Source: Candidatus Poribacteria bacterium
GTDB lineage: Bacteria; Poribacteria; WGA-4E; WGA-3G
Reading direction: 5' to 3'
DNA length: 37,749 bases
NCBI GenBank assembly: GCA_022819945.1
Contig: JAJEGI010000030.1
Location: forward strand, 1 to 37,749
The translations under genes and the position numbers were made by a program. Below the pieces are notes generated by a model that was not told the origin of the DNA, did no database searches, and saw nothing but the letters and a program-made list of their open reading frames with translations. Position 1 is the first letter of the stretch. Each line of letters starts with the position of its first letter. Positions 7,582-16,027 of the stretch are shown here, one piece after another.

Positions 7582-8310
7582 ATGACGCAACCAATTCAGG
7601 TTACGGTCTGGAATGAGTTTAGGCACGAGAAAACGAACGAAACCATCCGCGGTATTTACCCGAAAGGTATCCATGCCGCGATTGCTGATGGTTTGGATAA
7701 TTCCGGTGGCTTTAAGGTCAGAAGCGCGACTTTAGATGAACCCGAACACGGCCTAACCGACGATGTGCTCTCAAGCACAGATGTCTTAATCTGGTGGGGA
7801 CATGCCGCACACGGCGCAGTTGAAGACGCAATTGCTGACAAAGTTCGCGCACGCGTTTTGGACGGCATGGGACTTATTGTACTCCACTCAGCGCACTACT
7901 CCAAACCTTTTACCCGTTTGATGGGCACGTCCTGTAGCCTCAAATGGCGTGAAGCGGGTGAAAAAGAACGTCTCTGGGTTATTGAGCACGGACACCCGAT
8001 TGTCGAAGGCTTGGGTGAATACTTTGAACTCGAACACGCTGAGATGTATGGCGAACCGTTTGATATTCCTGAGCCGGATACACTTGTTTTCGTCAGCTGG
8101 TTCCCCGGGGGTGAGGTTTTCCGAAGTGGGTGCTGTTATTATCGCGGCAGAGGCAAAATCTTCTATTTCCGTCCGGGTCATGAGACGTACCCGATCTATT
8201 ACGACGAGAACGTTCGACATGTGATCGCGAATGCTGCGCGATGGGCAGCACCGGGCAACGCACCGACCCCAGTCTTTGGGAATGCCAAGCCGTTAGAGCC
8301 CTTAGAATAG
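7582..8310 (+). CDS. ThuA-like protein (trehalose-utilisation family)
   Basis: This 242-residue protein resembles the ThuA family, a class I glutamine-amidotransferase-like fold. Support comes from the [10 protein letters not shown] start, the strand-turn [12 protein letters not shown], the nucleophile-elbow-like region [14 protein letters not shown], the [20 protein letters not shown] segment and C-terminal [20 protein letters not shown]. ThuA proteins take part in sugar (for example trehalose or related disaccharide) catabolism; the biochemical activity of this bacterial branch is uncertain. No signal peptide is present, so it is cytoplasmic. AAGGAG 7 nt before the ATG sets the start. It sits in a run of plus-strand genes with the Nramp-like transporter and a PhyH oxygenase. 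Confidence 0.85.
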   Translation: MTQPIQVTVWNEFRHEKTNETIRGIYPKGIHAAIADGLDNSGGFKVRSATLDEPEHGLTDDVLSSTDVLIWWGHAAHGAVEDAIADKVRARVLDGMGLIVLHSAHYSKPFTRLMGTSCSLKWREAGEKERLWVIEHGHPIVEGLGEYFELEHAEMYGEPFDIPEPDTLVFVSWFPGGEVFRSGCCYYRGRGKIFYFRPGHETYPIYYDENVRHVIANAARWAAPGNAPTPVFGNAKPLEPLE

Positions 8311-8318
8311 AATATGTA

Positions 8319-8352
8319 GCAGTGAGCGGACTCCCCTAAGTCCGCTCATTGC
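8319..8352 (+). terminator. 14-bp hairpin after the ThuA-like gene
   Basis: GCAGTGAGCGGACT (8319-8332) pairs with AGTCCGCTCATTGC (8339-8352), one G-U pair, 6-nt loop. The following TATTAGGG is a poor U tract; the transporter start is only 18 bp further on, so read-through or attenuation is possible. Confidence 0.6.
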
Positions 8353-8370
8353 TATTAGGGAACCTATTAT

Positions 8371-9855
8371 ATGCAGACAGAAGAGAACCAAAACAGTGAA
8401 CACGTTGACATTCCACCTGTCACTGGTCCGTTTGCTGAGCCGTGGTCGCTTAAGAAAATTATTGGGCTTGCTGCCGTGTTTGGCCCCGCTGCAATTGTCG
8501 CTTCGGTAAGCATCGGCGCGGGTGAGACGATTGTCGTTGTCCGGGCAGGCGCGTGGGCTGAATATAACCTGCTCTGGCTTGTGCTACTCAGCTGCGTCGT
8601 GAAAGGTATTTTCGTTACGTATCTACTGGGTCGCTATACGGCAGTCAGCGGTGAGTATATTGGGAATCGACTTGCGAAACTGCCCGGACCGCGTGGGTGG
8701 TTGCTCATTGCGATCGTCATCTTTGAAATGGTAGGCGCGCCTTTGGCGTGGGTCCCAATTGCTAAACCGTGTGGCGCGTTGCTCCATTTTCTGTTTAGAG
8801 AGACGCTCCCTTCCGGTGTCGCGCAGCCTGTTTGGGAAAACCTAATCACATCCTGTTTTATCACCTTGGCACTCCTTTTCGGTTTGCGTATCTCCTTTGA
8901 AAGGCTGGAAAAACAGCAACTCATTATTTGTGCTATCCTCGTTGTTGGCACGATTATCGGCACATTGATGGTGCGTCCCGACTTTGGCAAAGCACTGGTC
9001 GGAAGCCTCCGTTTTGGACACCTCCCTGAATTTCCTGAATGGGCACCGAAGGACGCTGTCGAGAATCCGTTGTTGACAATGGCGACAGCGTTCGGTTACG
9101 TCGGCGGTTCTGTGATGGGATACGTCGTCTACGCCAATTGGGTGAGTATGCATCGCTGGGGCATGACATCCCATAATAATATTGAAGTTATCCGTCAACG
9201 TGCCGCGAACAGTGATAGAATTGATTATCTCCCTGAACACCCTGAGCAGGTCAGTCAACTCCGAAAAATCCTTGCACCGTTACGATGGGATATCGGTATG
9301 GGAGCGATCGTTCTGTTCATTGTGACAGGCGCGTTTATGATCTCAGGTGCGGCTGTCCTGTATGGGATGGAAAGCACATTTGAAGGCTGGAGCCTGCTCA
9401 CTGATCAGGCAAACGTCTGGCAAAATATTCATGCATCGCTTGTGTGGGTCTACTATATCTGTATCATCGTTGCGCTGTGGGGAACGTTACAAGCACTTCC
9501 AGAAATCTATGCCCGCGTGATGCAAGAGTTCTTTCAGGCGATCTGGCCCCAGCGCGAATGGAACTATGGGACGCTTCGCAAATGGGTTTGCCTCTATATT
9601 TTCCTTACAACAATGGTGCTAATCTGGTTGAACATTCCGTTTGACATCTTAACACAGATCGCAGGCTTTATTTTGGCGAATTTTTCAATTGCACTGATGA
9701 TGCTCGCGGCGTTGTATCTGAACGCGAAGCTGCCTGCTGCGTATCGGACACGTCCGTTCATGTTTGTCGGTGCCTTGATTTCTGCAGCGGTGCTTGTTAC
9801 ATTTGCAGGGATTAGTGGTTGGGGTTTATTCGTCAAACTTTTTGCTGGCAATTAA
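8371..9855 (+). CDS. divergent Nramp-like transporter lacking the DPGN motif
   Basis: This 494-residue inner-membrane protein has about 11 hydrophobic helices and the overall Nramp layout. Helix 1 reads FGPAAIVASVSIGAGET (about 37-53); where classical Nramp metal transporters have DPGN, this protein has GAGE, so the metal-coordinating Asp and Asn are absent. Helix 6 reads GYVGGSVMGYVVYANW (about 242-257): the metal-binding Met (249) is kept but the following Pro-His is Gly-Tyr. A hydrophilic insertion (HLPEFPEWAPKDAVENP) precedes helix 6. The substrate is therefore open: it could be Mg-like as in Nramp-related magnesium transporters, another cation, or an organic solute. The ATG follows AGGGAACC about 8 nt upstream. 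It lies between the ThuA-like and PhyH genes, which hints at a metabolic rather than metal-homeostasis setting. Confidence 0.75.
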   Translation: MQTEENQNSEHVDIPPVTGPFAEPWSLKKIIGLAAVFGPAAIVASVSIGAGETIVVVRAGAWAEYNLLWLVLLSCVVKGIFVTYLLGRYTAVSGEYIGNRLAKLPGPRGWLLIAIVIFEMVGAPLAWVPIAKPCGALLHFLFRETLPSGVAQPVWENLITSCFITLALLFGLRISFERLEKQQLIICAILVVGTIIGTLMVRPDFGKALVGSLRFGHLPEFPEWAPKDAVENPLLTMATAFGYVGGSVMGYVVYANWVSMHRWGMTSHNNIEVIRQRAANSDRIDYLPEHPEQVSQLRKILAPLRWDIGMGAIVLFIVTGAFMISGAAVLYGMESTFEGWSLLTDQANVWQNIHASLVWVYYICIIVALWGTLQALPEIYARVMQEFFQAIWPQREWNYGTLRKWVCLYIFLTTMVLIWLNIPFDILTQIAGFILANFSIALMMLAALYLNAKLPAAYRTRPFMFVGALISAAVLVTFAGISGWGLFVKLFAGN

Positions 9856-9925
9856 AGTTGAAACGTATCACTTGAGCGTATAGAATATCACCAATAATTC
9901 TGAATCTTCACAAGGAGATGAAATC

Positions 9926-10648
9926 ATGTCAGACGTGAAAAACGAACTCGCGAAACTGCAACAGCAAGGTTTCGTTTTAATAGAGGGCGCGTTGTCGCCA
10001 GAAGAGACGGAAAATGTCCGGCAACGTATTAACTATGCGCGAGAACAGGGTTGGGAGGAAGGCTTAAACGCTGTCGGCAACATGTGGTTTGATACCTTGC
10101 TTGACCGTGAGCCGGATACATACCAACCGCTTGTTGGGCATCCGAGTGTCCGTCCTTACCTTGAAGGCTTAATGGGCAAACAGTGTCAGCTGCGGAGTCT
10201 ACGGGCACATATCAACCCCGGTCCGTATCTCCAAGAATGGCACATGGATTTTTACGGCTATTGGCAGGAGCAGCGGTATGTTGAGGAGCATCCGTTTGCA
10301 ATGGCGCCCGTCGGGATTAACACGACATTTTATTTTCAGGACAACGACCCGGGTGAGGGACACCTGAAATTTATCAAAGGTGGACATCTGTCAGAACCAC
10401 CGCATCTTTATCCGTTAGATCGGCCTAAATTTGAGGAATGGTGTGAAGCACAAGAACACGTTATTCTGTATCCGAAAGCGGGCGATTGTGTCGTGTTTAT
10501 CAACCATATCCCGCATCAAGGCGCGAAAGAACGGGACGATATGGAACGGAGCAATGTTGTGTGCCATTATCAGGTAACCCCGATGTATGAAGGCGTTTGG
10601 CATGTTTCTCGACCGCGTGGGTATCAAGGCACATTCCCGTTCGCTTAG
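9926..10648 (+). CDS. phytanoyl-CoA dioxygenase (PhyH)-family oxygenase
   Basis: This 240-residue protein has the Fe(II)/2-oxoglutarate oxygenase triad of the PhyH family: His106-x-Asp108 in EWHMDFYG, distal His (197 in HIPHQGAKE, or 194) and Arg208 downstream for 2-oxoglutarate. The opening LQQQGFVLIEGALSPEE is the usual PhyH N-terminus. The family hydroxylates varied small molecules and is greatly expanded in some marine lineages; the substrate cannot be told from sequence. The protein is cytoplasmic. AAGGAG 9 nt before the ATG fixes the start. The neighbouring transporter and ThuA-like gene may handle the same compound, which is inference from order only. Confidence 0.88.
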   Translation: MSDVKNELAKLQQQGFVLIEGALSPEETENVRQRINYAREQGWEEGLNAVGNMWFDTLLDREPDTYQPLVGHPSVRPYLEGLMGKQCQLRSLRAHINPGPYLQEWHMDFYGYWQEQRYVEEHPFAMAPVGINTTFYFQDNDPGEGHLKFIKGGHLSEPPHLYPLDRPKFEEWCEAQEHVILYPKAGDCVVFINHIPHQGAKERDDMERSNVVCHYQVTPMYEGVWHVSRPRGYQGTFPFA

Positions 10649-10671
10649 AAGATATACAGGGGTGTTTAGAG

Positions 10672-10694
10672 GGCGGGTGTTCTTTACATCCGCC
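10672..10694 (+). terminator. short hairpin between PhyH and LamG genes
   Basis: GGCGGGTG (10672-10679) pairs with CATCCGCC (10687-10694), one G-U pair, 7-nt loop. There is no U tract; a weak terminator or a boundary element. Confidence 0.4.
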
Positions 10695-10736
10695 TGTATT
10701 GCTTAACAACTGACCCTATAGGATTGGAGGCCACTC

Positions 10737-11543
10737 ATGCGTAAATTTGTGATTTGCTTGTGTGCTGTGTATCTGATAGGGAGTTTTCAAAGTGTTAGCA
10801 CAGCCGGAGAACTCGAAGGTTTAGTCGTCTATTTCGCTTTTGAAGAAGGGACAGGTAAGACTGTCAAGGATCTATCTGGTAACAAACAGGATGGGAAATT
10901 AGAGGGTGATACGTCGTGGACCGACGGTAAATTCGGAAAGGCTGTTAATTTCGGTGGAAAAGATGGAATCGTTCGGGTAGAGCATTCTGATGCGTTTGAA
11001 TTTACCGATGGCATTACCATTGCCACTTGGATTAAACCCACGCTGAAGGCGGGACCTGGTACGTGGCAACTGATCGCTGCGAAAGGACCGGATGTGCAAG
11101 AATTTTTTGAGGTGCTACTCCATCCGGACGGTTTTATATGGATGGGATGGAAATTGACAGGTGGACGGAATGTCCCCGCACAAAGCCCGCGCGATGTCGT
11201 CAAGGATAAATGGCAGCATGTTGCGGTTTCGTTTCAGAGTGGCGAGTGGTGGACGATCTATCTCGATGGTGAGGTGTTGATAGATTACCCGAAGACTGGC
11301 GATAAGCTGGTGCCGATTGATGCGCCGCTTATGCTCGGTACTGAGGAACCACCTGCTCTCAACCGCTACTATAACGGTATTATTGACGACTTTGCACTCT
11401 TTAATCGCGGGCTATCACAGGATGAGATTAAAGAGATTCAAGGCGGTATCGAAGAGATTTTGGCGGTGGATCCTGAGGCAAAATTGCCGACAACATGGGG
11501 GCACCTGAAACAGAGATATGATGTTCGCAGTCAGTCAAAATGA
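10737..11543 (+). CDS. secreted LamG-domain protein with KLxTTW-type tail
   Basis: This 268-residue protein has a signal peptide (cleavage probably after VSTA, about residue 23) and then one LamG/concanavalin A-like domain: LVVYFAFEEGTGKTVKDLSG opens it, with GKFGKAVNFGGKDGIVRVEH, FTDGITIATWIKP, KWQHVAVSFQ, IYLDGEV and YYNGIIDDFALFNRGLSQDE following in canonical order. LamG domains bind glycans or proteins. After the domain comes VDPEAKLPTTWGHLKQRYD, the same tail as in the other secreted proteins here, but extended by about ten polar residues. GGAGG 7 nt before the ATG sets the start. It follows the PhyH gene by 88 bp, with a hairpin in between. Confidence 0.9.
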   Translation: MRKFVICLCAVYLIGSFQSVSTAGELEGLVVYFAFEEGTGKTVKDLSGNKQDGKLEGDTSWTDGKFGKAVNFGGKDGIVRVEHSDAFEFTDGITIATWIKPTLKAGPGTWQLIAAKGPDVQEFFEVLLHPDGFIWMGWKLTGGRNVPAQSPRDVVKDKWQHVAVSFQSGEWWTIYLDGEVLIDYPKTGDKLVPIDAPLMLGTEEPPALNRYYNGIIDDFALFNRGLSQDEIKEIQGGIEEILAVDPEAKLPTTWGHLKQRYDVRSQSK

Positions 11544-11565
11544 CTTGTGAACTTAGGGCGTTTTT

Positions 11566-11638
11566 ATATCCGTGCCAATTTGGCAGACATTCGGCAGGAA
11601 TTTCGGTTGTTTCAAGTGAATAACATTGGCACGGATAT
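11566..11638. repeat. perfect 14-bp inverted repeat spaced by 45 bp
   Basis: ATATCCGTGCCAAT (11566-11579) and ATTGGCACGGATAT (11625-11638) are exact reverse complements, starting 23 bp past the LamG gene stop. The 45-bp interior contains no reading frame. It could be a terminator-like structure with a long loop, or a miniature element. Confidence 0.7.
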
Positions 11639-11691
11639 TGCACACTATTTTGTAAATAGTTATCAGTACGGTTTTTCTGCGAAAAACCTTT

Positions 11692-11749
11692 CAGTTAACA
11701 GTTAACAGTTTCCAGTAAAAGAGACTTCTTCACTGATAACTGATAACTA
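11692..11749. repeat. heptamer-type short repeats
   Basis: Two runs of 7-bp periodicity lie here: GTTAACA repeated from about 11694 and ACTGATAACTGATAACTA at 11732-11749. The second run recurs at 30525-30542. They look like the short tandem heptamers found in intergenic DNA of cyanobacteria and some other lineages. Confidence 0.6.
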
Positions 11750-11934
11750 CTATGGTGTCCTGTAAAAATAGTGAGACACGGTTTGAAAGACGGACGAGGA
11801 GACCTTGCCCCTACGAAGGGGTGGTCTCCGCAATCACTTAACTACTATGGTGTCCTGTAAGAATAATGAGACACGGTTTGAAAGACGGACGAGGAGACCT
11901 TGCCCCTACGAAGGGGTGGTCTCCGCAATCACTA
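11745..11934. repeat. two tandem copies of a 95-bp palindromic element
   Basis: Copies at 11745-11839 and 11840-11934 abut directly and differ at two internal positions plus the last base. Each carries a strong hairpin, GGAGACC..CCCCT..AGGGG..GGTCTCC, and an upstream weaker dyad GTGTC..GAGACAC. It ends about 70 bp before dnaK. No reading frame uses it. Likely a REP/MITE-like dispersed element that was duplicated in place; the origin is not determinable here. Confidence 0.85.
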
Positions 11935-11961
11935 AAATGTCTCTTTAATTATTGACTTTAG

Positions 11962-11972
11962 TATAATATAAT
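11962..11972 (+). promoter_or_regulatory. AT-rich -10-like region before dnaK
   Basis: Two overlapping TATAAT hexamers (11962-11967 and 11967-11972) precede dnaK. Neither has a good -35 box at 16-18 bp; TTGACT at 11952 is too close. This may be the basal promoter or need another sigma factor. No CIRCE-type inverted repeat is seen. Confidence 0.35.
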
Positions 11973-12005
11973 TTTGAAATTATTTACGCAGAGGAGAAAT
12001 TGGAA

Positions 12006-13934
12006 ATGAGCAAGGTCATAGGAGTTGATTTAGGAACAACAAATTCATGCGTGGCTGTTTTAGAGAGCGGCGATGCTAAGGTGATCGAAAACGCTGAGGG
12101 AAATCGAACGACACCCTCGGTCGTTGGATTTACCAAAGAAGGCGAACGTCCCGTCGGACAAGTTGCCAAAAGACAAGCGATCACGAACCCTCAAAATACA
12201 ATCTTTTCGATTAAAAGGTTCATGGGACGGAAATTTAACGAGATCGGGGACGATACTTCCCGCGTACCGTATGAATTAAAAGCCGATAAAGATGGCGATG
12301 CTGCTGTAAACATTGAAGGTAAGGATTACACACCGCCGGAAATCTCCGCTATGGTTTTACGGAAAATGAAGGAGACTGCCGAGGCGTATCTTGGAGAGGA
12401 TGTCACGAAAGCAGTTATCACCGTGCCCGCCTACTTTAACGATTCGCAACGTCAAGCGACAGCGGACGCTGGCAAGATCGCTGGGTTAGAAGTCGAGCGG
12501 ATTATCAATGAACCGACCGCTGCCTCACTCGCTTACGGATTACAAAGTGAAGGGGATAAGAAAATTGCTGTTTATGACCTCGGCGGCGGCACATTTGACA
12601 TCTCTATTTTGGAAATCGGTGATGGTGTCTTTGAAGTCAAAAGCACAAACGGTGATACGCACCTCGGCGGCGATGACTTCGATCAAGCCGTTATTGACTG
12701 GATGGCCCAGGAATTTCTCAGTAGCCAAGGGATTGATCTCCGTAATGATCAGATGGCGTTGCAGCGCTTGAAAGAGGCAGCGGAAACCGCAAAATGTGAA
12801 CTCTCCAGCACGATGCAGACAGACATTAATTTGCCGTTTATTACCGTTGATGCCAGTGGCCCGAAGCATCTGAACTTGACGCTGACTCGTGCAAAACTGG
12901 AGCAGATTACAGATGCCCTCGTCCAACGTTCGCTTGAGCCGTGCCGACAAGCACTCGCGGATGCTGAGATACAAGCCTCCGAGATTGACGAAGTGATCCT
13001 TGTCGGTGGACAGACACGGATGCCGAAAGTACAGGAAGCCGTGGAACAACTCTTCGGTAAAGAACCGCACAAAGGGGTCAATCCGGATGAAGTCGTCGCC
13101 ATCGGTGCCGCAATTCAGGGCGGGGTCCTTGCAGGCGATGAAGAGGTTAAAGATATTCTCTTGTTAGATGTCACACCGCTTTCGCTTGGCATCGAGACAC
13201 TCGGTGGAATGTTCACGCGGTTGATTGACAGGAACACAACGATTCCTACCAAGAAGTCGAATACCTTCACAACGGCTGAGAATAATCAGACATCGGTTGA
13301 TGTGCATGTGCTTCAAGGTGAGCGGGAACAGGCGGTTTACAACAAGACCATCGGACGTTTCCGTTTGAGTGAGATACCTCCAGCGCCGAGAGGTATACCG
13401 CAGATTGAAGTGACGTTTGATATTGACGCAAACGGCATCCTTAACGTGTCCGCGAAAGATACCGCCACCGGTAAAGAGCAGAAGATTACCATTACAGCGT
13501 CCTCTGGCCTCTCCGAGGCCGAAATCGATCAGATGGTAAAAGATGCCGAAGCGCACGCGGAAGAGGATAAGCAGAAACGCGAGGAAGTTGAGGCTCGTAA
13601 CCGTGCCGATTCTATGGTTTACGAGACGGAGAAAAACCTAAGCGAGTTCGGTGACAAGGTAGACGATGCATCTAAAGAGAAGGTCAACGCTGCCGTTGCG
13701 CGTGTTAAGCAGGCATTAGAGGCGAACAACCACGCCGAGATCCAATCCGCAACGGACGAGTTGACGCAGGTTTGGCATGAAGTCTCCGCGCAGATGTATC
13801 AACAGACTGCCGGTGCGGATCCGGGAGCTGCGCAGGGAGATCCATCTGCCGCTGATCCTGCAGCTGAATCCGAGGATAGCGAAGTCGTTGACGCTGAATA
13901 CGAAGTCGTTGACGAAGATGAGAAGAAAAAATAA
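12006..13934 (+). CDS. dnaK: molecular chaperone DnaK (Hsp70)
   Basis: This 642-residue protein is a full-length DnaK. The ATPase domain shows [15 protein letters not shown] at the start, the phosphate-2 loop [13 protein letters not shown] and the adenosine motif [15 protein letters not shown]; the interdomain linker is [19 protein letters not shown], followed by the substrate-binding beta domain and a helical lid, and an acidic C-terminus ([14 protein letters not shown]). It folds client proteins with DnaJ and GrpE, neither of which is next to it. A TTG at 12000 is in frame, but the ATG at 12006 is preferred because GAGGAG lies 9 nt upstream of it. It stands alone after a repeat-rich spacer; the PD-(D/E)XK-like gene follows 38 bp later. 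Confidence 0.97.
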   Translation: MSKVIGVDLGTTNSCVAVLESGDAKVIENAEGNRTTPSVVGFTKEGERPVGQVAKRQAITNPQNTIFSIKRFMGRKFNEIGDDTSRVPYELKADKDGDAAVNIEGKDYTPPEISAMVLRKMKETAEAYLGEDVTKAVITVPAYFNDSQRQATADAGKIAGLEVERIINEPTAASLAYGLQSEGDKKIAVYDLGGGTFDISILEIGDGVFEVKSTNGDTHLGGDDFDQAVIDWMAQEFLSSQGIDLRNDQMALQRLKEAAETAKCELSSTMQTDINLPFITVDASGPKHLNLTLTRAKLEQITDALVQRSLEPCRQALADAEIQASEIDEVILVGGQTRMPKVQEAVEQLFGKEPHKGVNPDEVVAIGAAIQGGVLAGDEEVKDILLLDVTPLSLGIETLGGMFTRLIDRNTTIPTKKSNTFTTAENNQTSVDVHVLQGEREQAVYNKTIGRFRLSEIPPAPRGIPQIEVTFDIDANGILNVSAKDTATGKEQKITITASSGLSEAEIDQMVKDAEAHAEEDKQKREEVEARNRADSMVYETEKNLSEFGDKVDDASKEKVNAAVARVKQALEANNHAEIQSATDELTQVWHEVSAQMYQQTAGADPGAAQGDPSAADPAAESEDSEVVDAEYEVVDEDEKKK

Positions 13935-13972
13935 GTTGCCAAGGGCTTGCTGCGATATGGGAGGTTCAATCG

Positions 13973-14578
13973 ATGGCGTATAGCGACTTCACCTTAGAAT
14001 CGGTAGTGCCAACGTTTCAACTTGAAAAGGTTGACATAGCAGGCCTCTTTTCTGAAATAGAGCCAGTGCCCCCGAGTGAGTATCTTACAACCGGATTAGC
14101 GAAGAAGGCACCCTTAGCCACTGCTATCGGCACAGAGAAAGCCCGATCAGAAATGATTGTCGCCGATGTACTCGTTGACCTCCTTGACCACTTGGATCGC
14201 GGCATCAGTCTGTTTTCTGGGATTGACTTCAACGTTGATGCCGAAAACGGTTTGATCGGTGTGTGCGATTTTTTAGTCAGTCTATCGCCGAACCAATTTT
14301 ATTTAGAGGCACCTGTCATTATTCTTGTTGAGGCAAAAAATACTGATGTGAAATTGGGGCTTGGACAATGTGTAGCCGAGATGCTTGCCGCCCAACGTTT
14401 TAATGCAGAAAGAGGGAATGATATTCCGTGCGTTTATGGTGCCTCCACAACTGGAATAGATTGGCTGTTCCTTAAGTTGGAAGGAAAGTGTTTGCACATT
14501 GATATGGCGACCTACCAAATCGCGCAATGCGACAAACTCCTCGGCATCCTCGCCAGCATGGTGGCACAAAAAGCGTGA
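13973..14578 (+). CDS. PD-(D/E)XK nuclease-like protein, copy 1
   Basis: This 201-residue protein has no certain family name. Its core fits a PD-(D/E)XK restriction-like fold: Glu60 (TEKARSEMIV), Asp99 in GVCDFLVSLSP, Glu120-x-Lys122 in ILVEAKN, and Gln132 in LGQCVAEMLAAQRF, with correct alpha-beta spacing. Close relatives that I recall are uncharacterised proteins in cyanobacteria. It could be a nuclease or a degenerate scaffold; the acidic and Lys residues are all present, so activity is possible. A paralogue follows 14 bp later. GGGAGG about 10 nt before the ATG supports the start. There is no signal peptide, so it is cytoplasmic. No methylase or helicase partner is adjacent. Confidence 0.72.
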   Translation: MAYSDFTLESVVPTFQLEKVDIAGLFSEIEPVPPSEYLTTGLAKKAPLATAIGTEKARSEMIVADVLVDLLDHLDRGISLFSGIDFNVDAENGLIGVCDFLVSLSPNQFYLEAPVIILVEAKNTDVKLGLGQCVAEMLAAQRFNAERGNDIPCVYGASTTGIDWLFLKLEGKCLHIDMATYQIAQCDKLLGILASMVAQKA

Positions 14579-14592
14579 AGTGAGGGTTCATA

Positions 14593-15198
14593 ATGGCGTA
14601 TAGCAATTTTACATTGCAAACAGTGGAAAAGGAATTTGAACTTGAATTTCTTGAACACGCGGGCATCTTTGCCGAAATAGAACCCGTGGAACTCAGTGCG
14701 GAACTCATAAATGCCTTAGCGAGAAATGTGCCCTTAGCCACGACTATAAACACCGAAAAAGCCCGATCGGAAATGATTGTCTCGCCTGTTCTTGTTGAGC
14801 TGCGCGAGCAATTTGATCGTAAAATTAGTCTGTTTTCTGGGATTGACTTCAACGTTGATGCTGAAAGCGGGTTGACGGGTGTGTGTGATTTTCTGGTGAG
14901 CCTGTCGCCTCGGCAATCCTATGTAGAAGCCCCAATTATTACGCTTGTTGAAGCAAAGAATCTTGACTTGAAACTTGGGCTCGGGCAGTGTGTCGCAGAA
15001 ATGCTCGCCGCCCAACGTTTTAATGCGGAAGCAGGGAACGACATTCCTTACATTTACGGTGCCTCCACAACAGGCGTAGAGTGGCAGTTCCTCAAGTTAG
15101 CGGGAAAATGTTTGCATGTTGATATAGCAACCTACCAAATTGCGCAATGCGACAAACTCCTCGGCATCCTCTCCAGCATGGTCGCACAAAAAGCGTAA
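14593..15198 (+). CDS. PD-(D/E)XK nuclease-like protein, copy 2
   Basis: This is a tandem duplicate of the preceding gene with the same length, 201 residues, and about 74 percent identity by direct comparison (149 of 201 positions). Putative active-site residues are identical (Glu60, Asp99, Glu120-x-Lys122, Gln132). Divergence is concentrated in residues 5-80, while the central core and the last 30 residues (YQIAQCDKLLGIL) are nearly invariant, so the N-terminal third may determine specificity or partner choice. Weak GAGGG lies before the ATG. The two are certainly co-transcribed (14-bp gap). Confidence 0.72.
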   Translation: MAYSNFTLQTVEKEFELEFLEHAGIFAEIEPVELSAELINALARNVPLATTINTEKARSEMIVSPVLVELREQFDRKISLFSGIDFNVDAESGLTGVCDFLVSLSPRQSYVEAPIITLVEAKNLDLKLGLGQCVAEMLAAQRFNAEAGNDIPYIYGASTTGVEWQFLKLAGKCLHVDIATYQIAQCDKLLGILSSMVAQKA

Positions 15199-15250
15199 GG
15201 TTGCCAACATCATAGAAATAAGGTTTTTTGTGTCACTACTTCAATGTATT

Positions 15251-15448
15251 CTAACATGAGTTTGAAAAAGCTTTAGAAGTGAAAAGGCATAGGTGACGTG
15301 GGTTTGACATTAATGCTTTTAGTAGATAAAAAACGATGAACCAAAAGATAGGAAGTAAGAAAAATCGATACGCTAATTTGTTTGCGGCATCATCGTGGCC
15401 TCGGGAAGCACAAGTGTACGCTTTGATTGTATTGAAATTGTTAGTCAC
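15251..15448 (-). CDS. possible small membrane protein (doubtful)
   Basis: A 65-residue frame starting at GTG overlaps the stop of the gene upstream by 8 bp. It contains one strong hydrophobic helix (FFLLPIFWFIVFYLLKALM) after a hydrophilic, His/Asp-containing segment. Overlap with the upstream gene and a single membrane helix make it plausible, but there is no ribosome site and I recognise no family. Otherwise 15199-15440 is non-coding. Confidence 0.3.
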   Translation of the reverse strand: MTNNFNTIKAYTCASRGHDDAANKLAYRFFLLPIFWFIVFYLLKALMSNPRHLCLFTSKAFSNSC

Positions 15449-15893
15449 TATATTTCGTGACTTTGATTTCTTCCTCTTTGTCGCCTGATTTTACTGTCAG
15501 TATTGCTGCTCCAGCATTCCAAGCGTTGATACTAATTGATCCTGATTCTGGATTGTTACTTGACGGAAAATTACTATCCACATTTATACCAGCTACGCCT
15601 TTTTTGGCAGACAGCATAACTTGACTTACAACATTTCTGCCTAAAAAATCTTTACCACCATAACCGCTAATCATAGATATAACAGATTGTGTGGATTCTT
15701 CACCTCCAGCATCTATAACAATCATAGCTCCTGAAGATCTTCCAACCCATATAGCGTCTTCAACAAAAACTTCTTTACATTTGATAGTCTTGACATTCAA
15801 CTCGTCAGGGAACTCTTTATTGTAACTACCAGCAAAAAATGCAGACGCTGATAACACGGCACCAATAACAAAGAACACGATTTTATCTTTCAT
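15441..15893 (-). CDS. small secreted or anchored beta-rich protein
   Basis: The frame is open up to 16022, but AAGGAG 7 nt before the ATG at 15893 marks the likely start, giving 150 residues. It begins with a hydrophobic signal or anchor (KIVFFVIGAVLSASAFFAGSY) and continues as a Gly/Ser/Val-rich protein with alternating short strands (CKEVFVEDAIWVGRSSGAMIV, SISINAWNAGAAILTVKSG), suggesting a repetitive beta structure. I do not recognise the family and assign no function. The 43 codons upstream of the ATG in the same frame are a truncated copy of the 16426-16644 gene, so the longer reading frame is a by-product of that fusion. Confidence 0.6.
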   Translation of the reverse strand: MKDKIVFFVIGAVLSASAFFAGSYNKEFPDELNVKTIKCKEVFVEDAIWVGRSSGAMIVIDAGGEESTQSVISMISGYGGKDFLGRNVVSQVMLSAKKGVAGINVDSNFPSSNNPESGSISINAWNAGAAILTVKSGDKEEEIKVTKYSD

Positions 15894-15896
15894 TGT

Positions 15897-16022
15897 GTAT
15901 CTCCTTACAGTAAGTTTTAACTCTCGAGTTGGCAAATCCGCGAGTTTGTATTTCTCAGACTGCCGCATCTGTGCCTGTAACGCTTGATAGTGCGCGACTA
16001 ACCGATCAACAGCACGACTCAT
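15897..16022 (-). pseudogene. truncated copy of the small helical gene at 16426-16644
   Basis: Translated, this stretch reads RLVAHYQALQAQMRQSEKYK then LADLPTRELKLTV, matching RLVAHYQELQEQMRQSGKYK and SDLPNGELKLIV of the intact gene, and the DNA is likewise nearly identical. The 5-prime half is missing (it joins the end of hicA) and the stop is lost, leaving it in frame with the 15893 gene. It probably only supplies the ribosome site of that gene. Confidence 0.7.
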
Positions 16023-16027
16023 CCGTG

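Noticed and set aside
11745..11934. CRISPR array
   Set aside because: Only two copies, directly abutting with no spacers, and no cas genes in the window.
15441..16022. 193-residue fusion of a helical N-terminus with the secreted beta protein
   Set aside because: The first 43 codons are a truncated copy of a neighbouring gene; the real start at 15893 has its own AAGGAG and a signal-like N-terminus.
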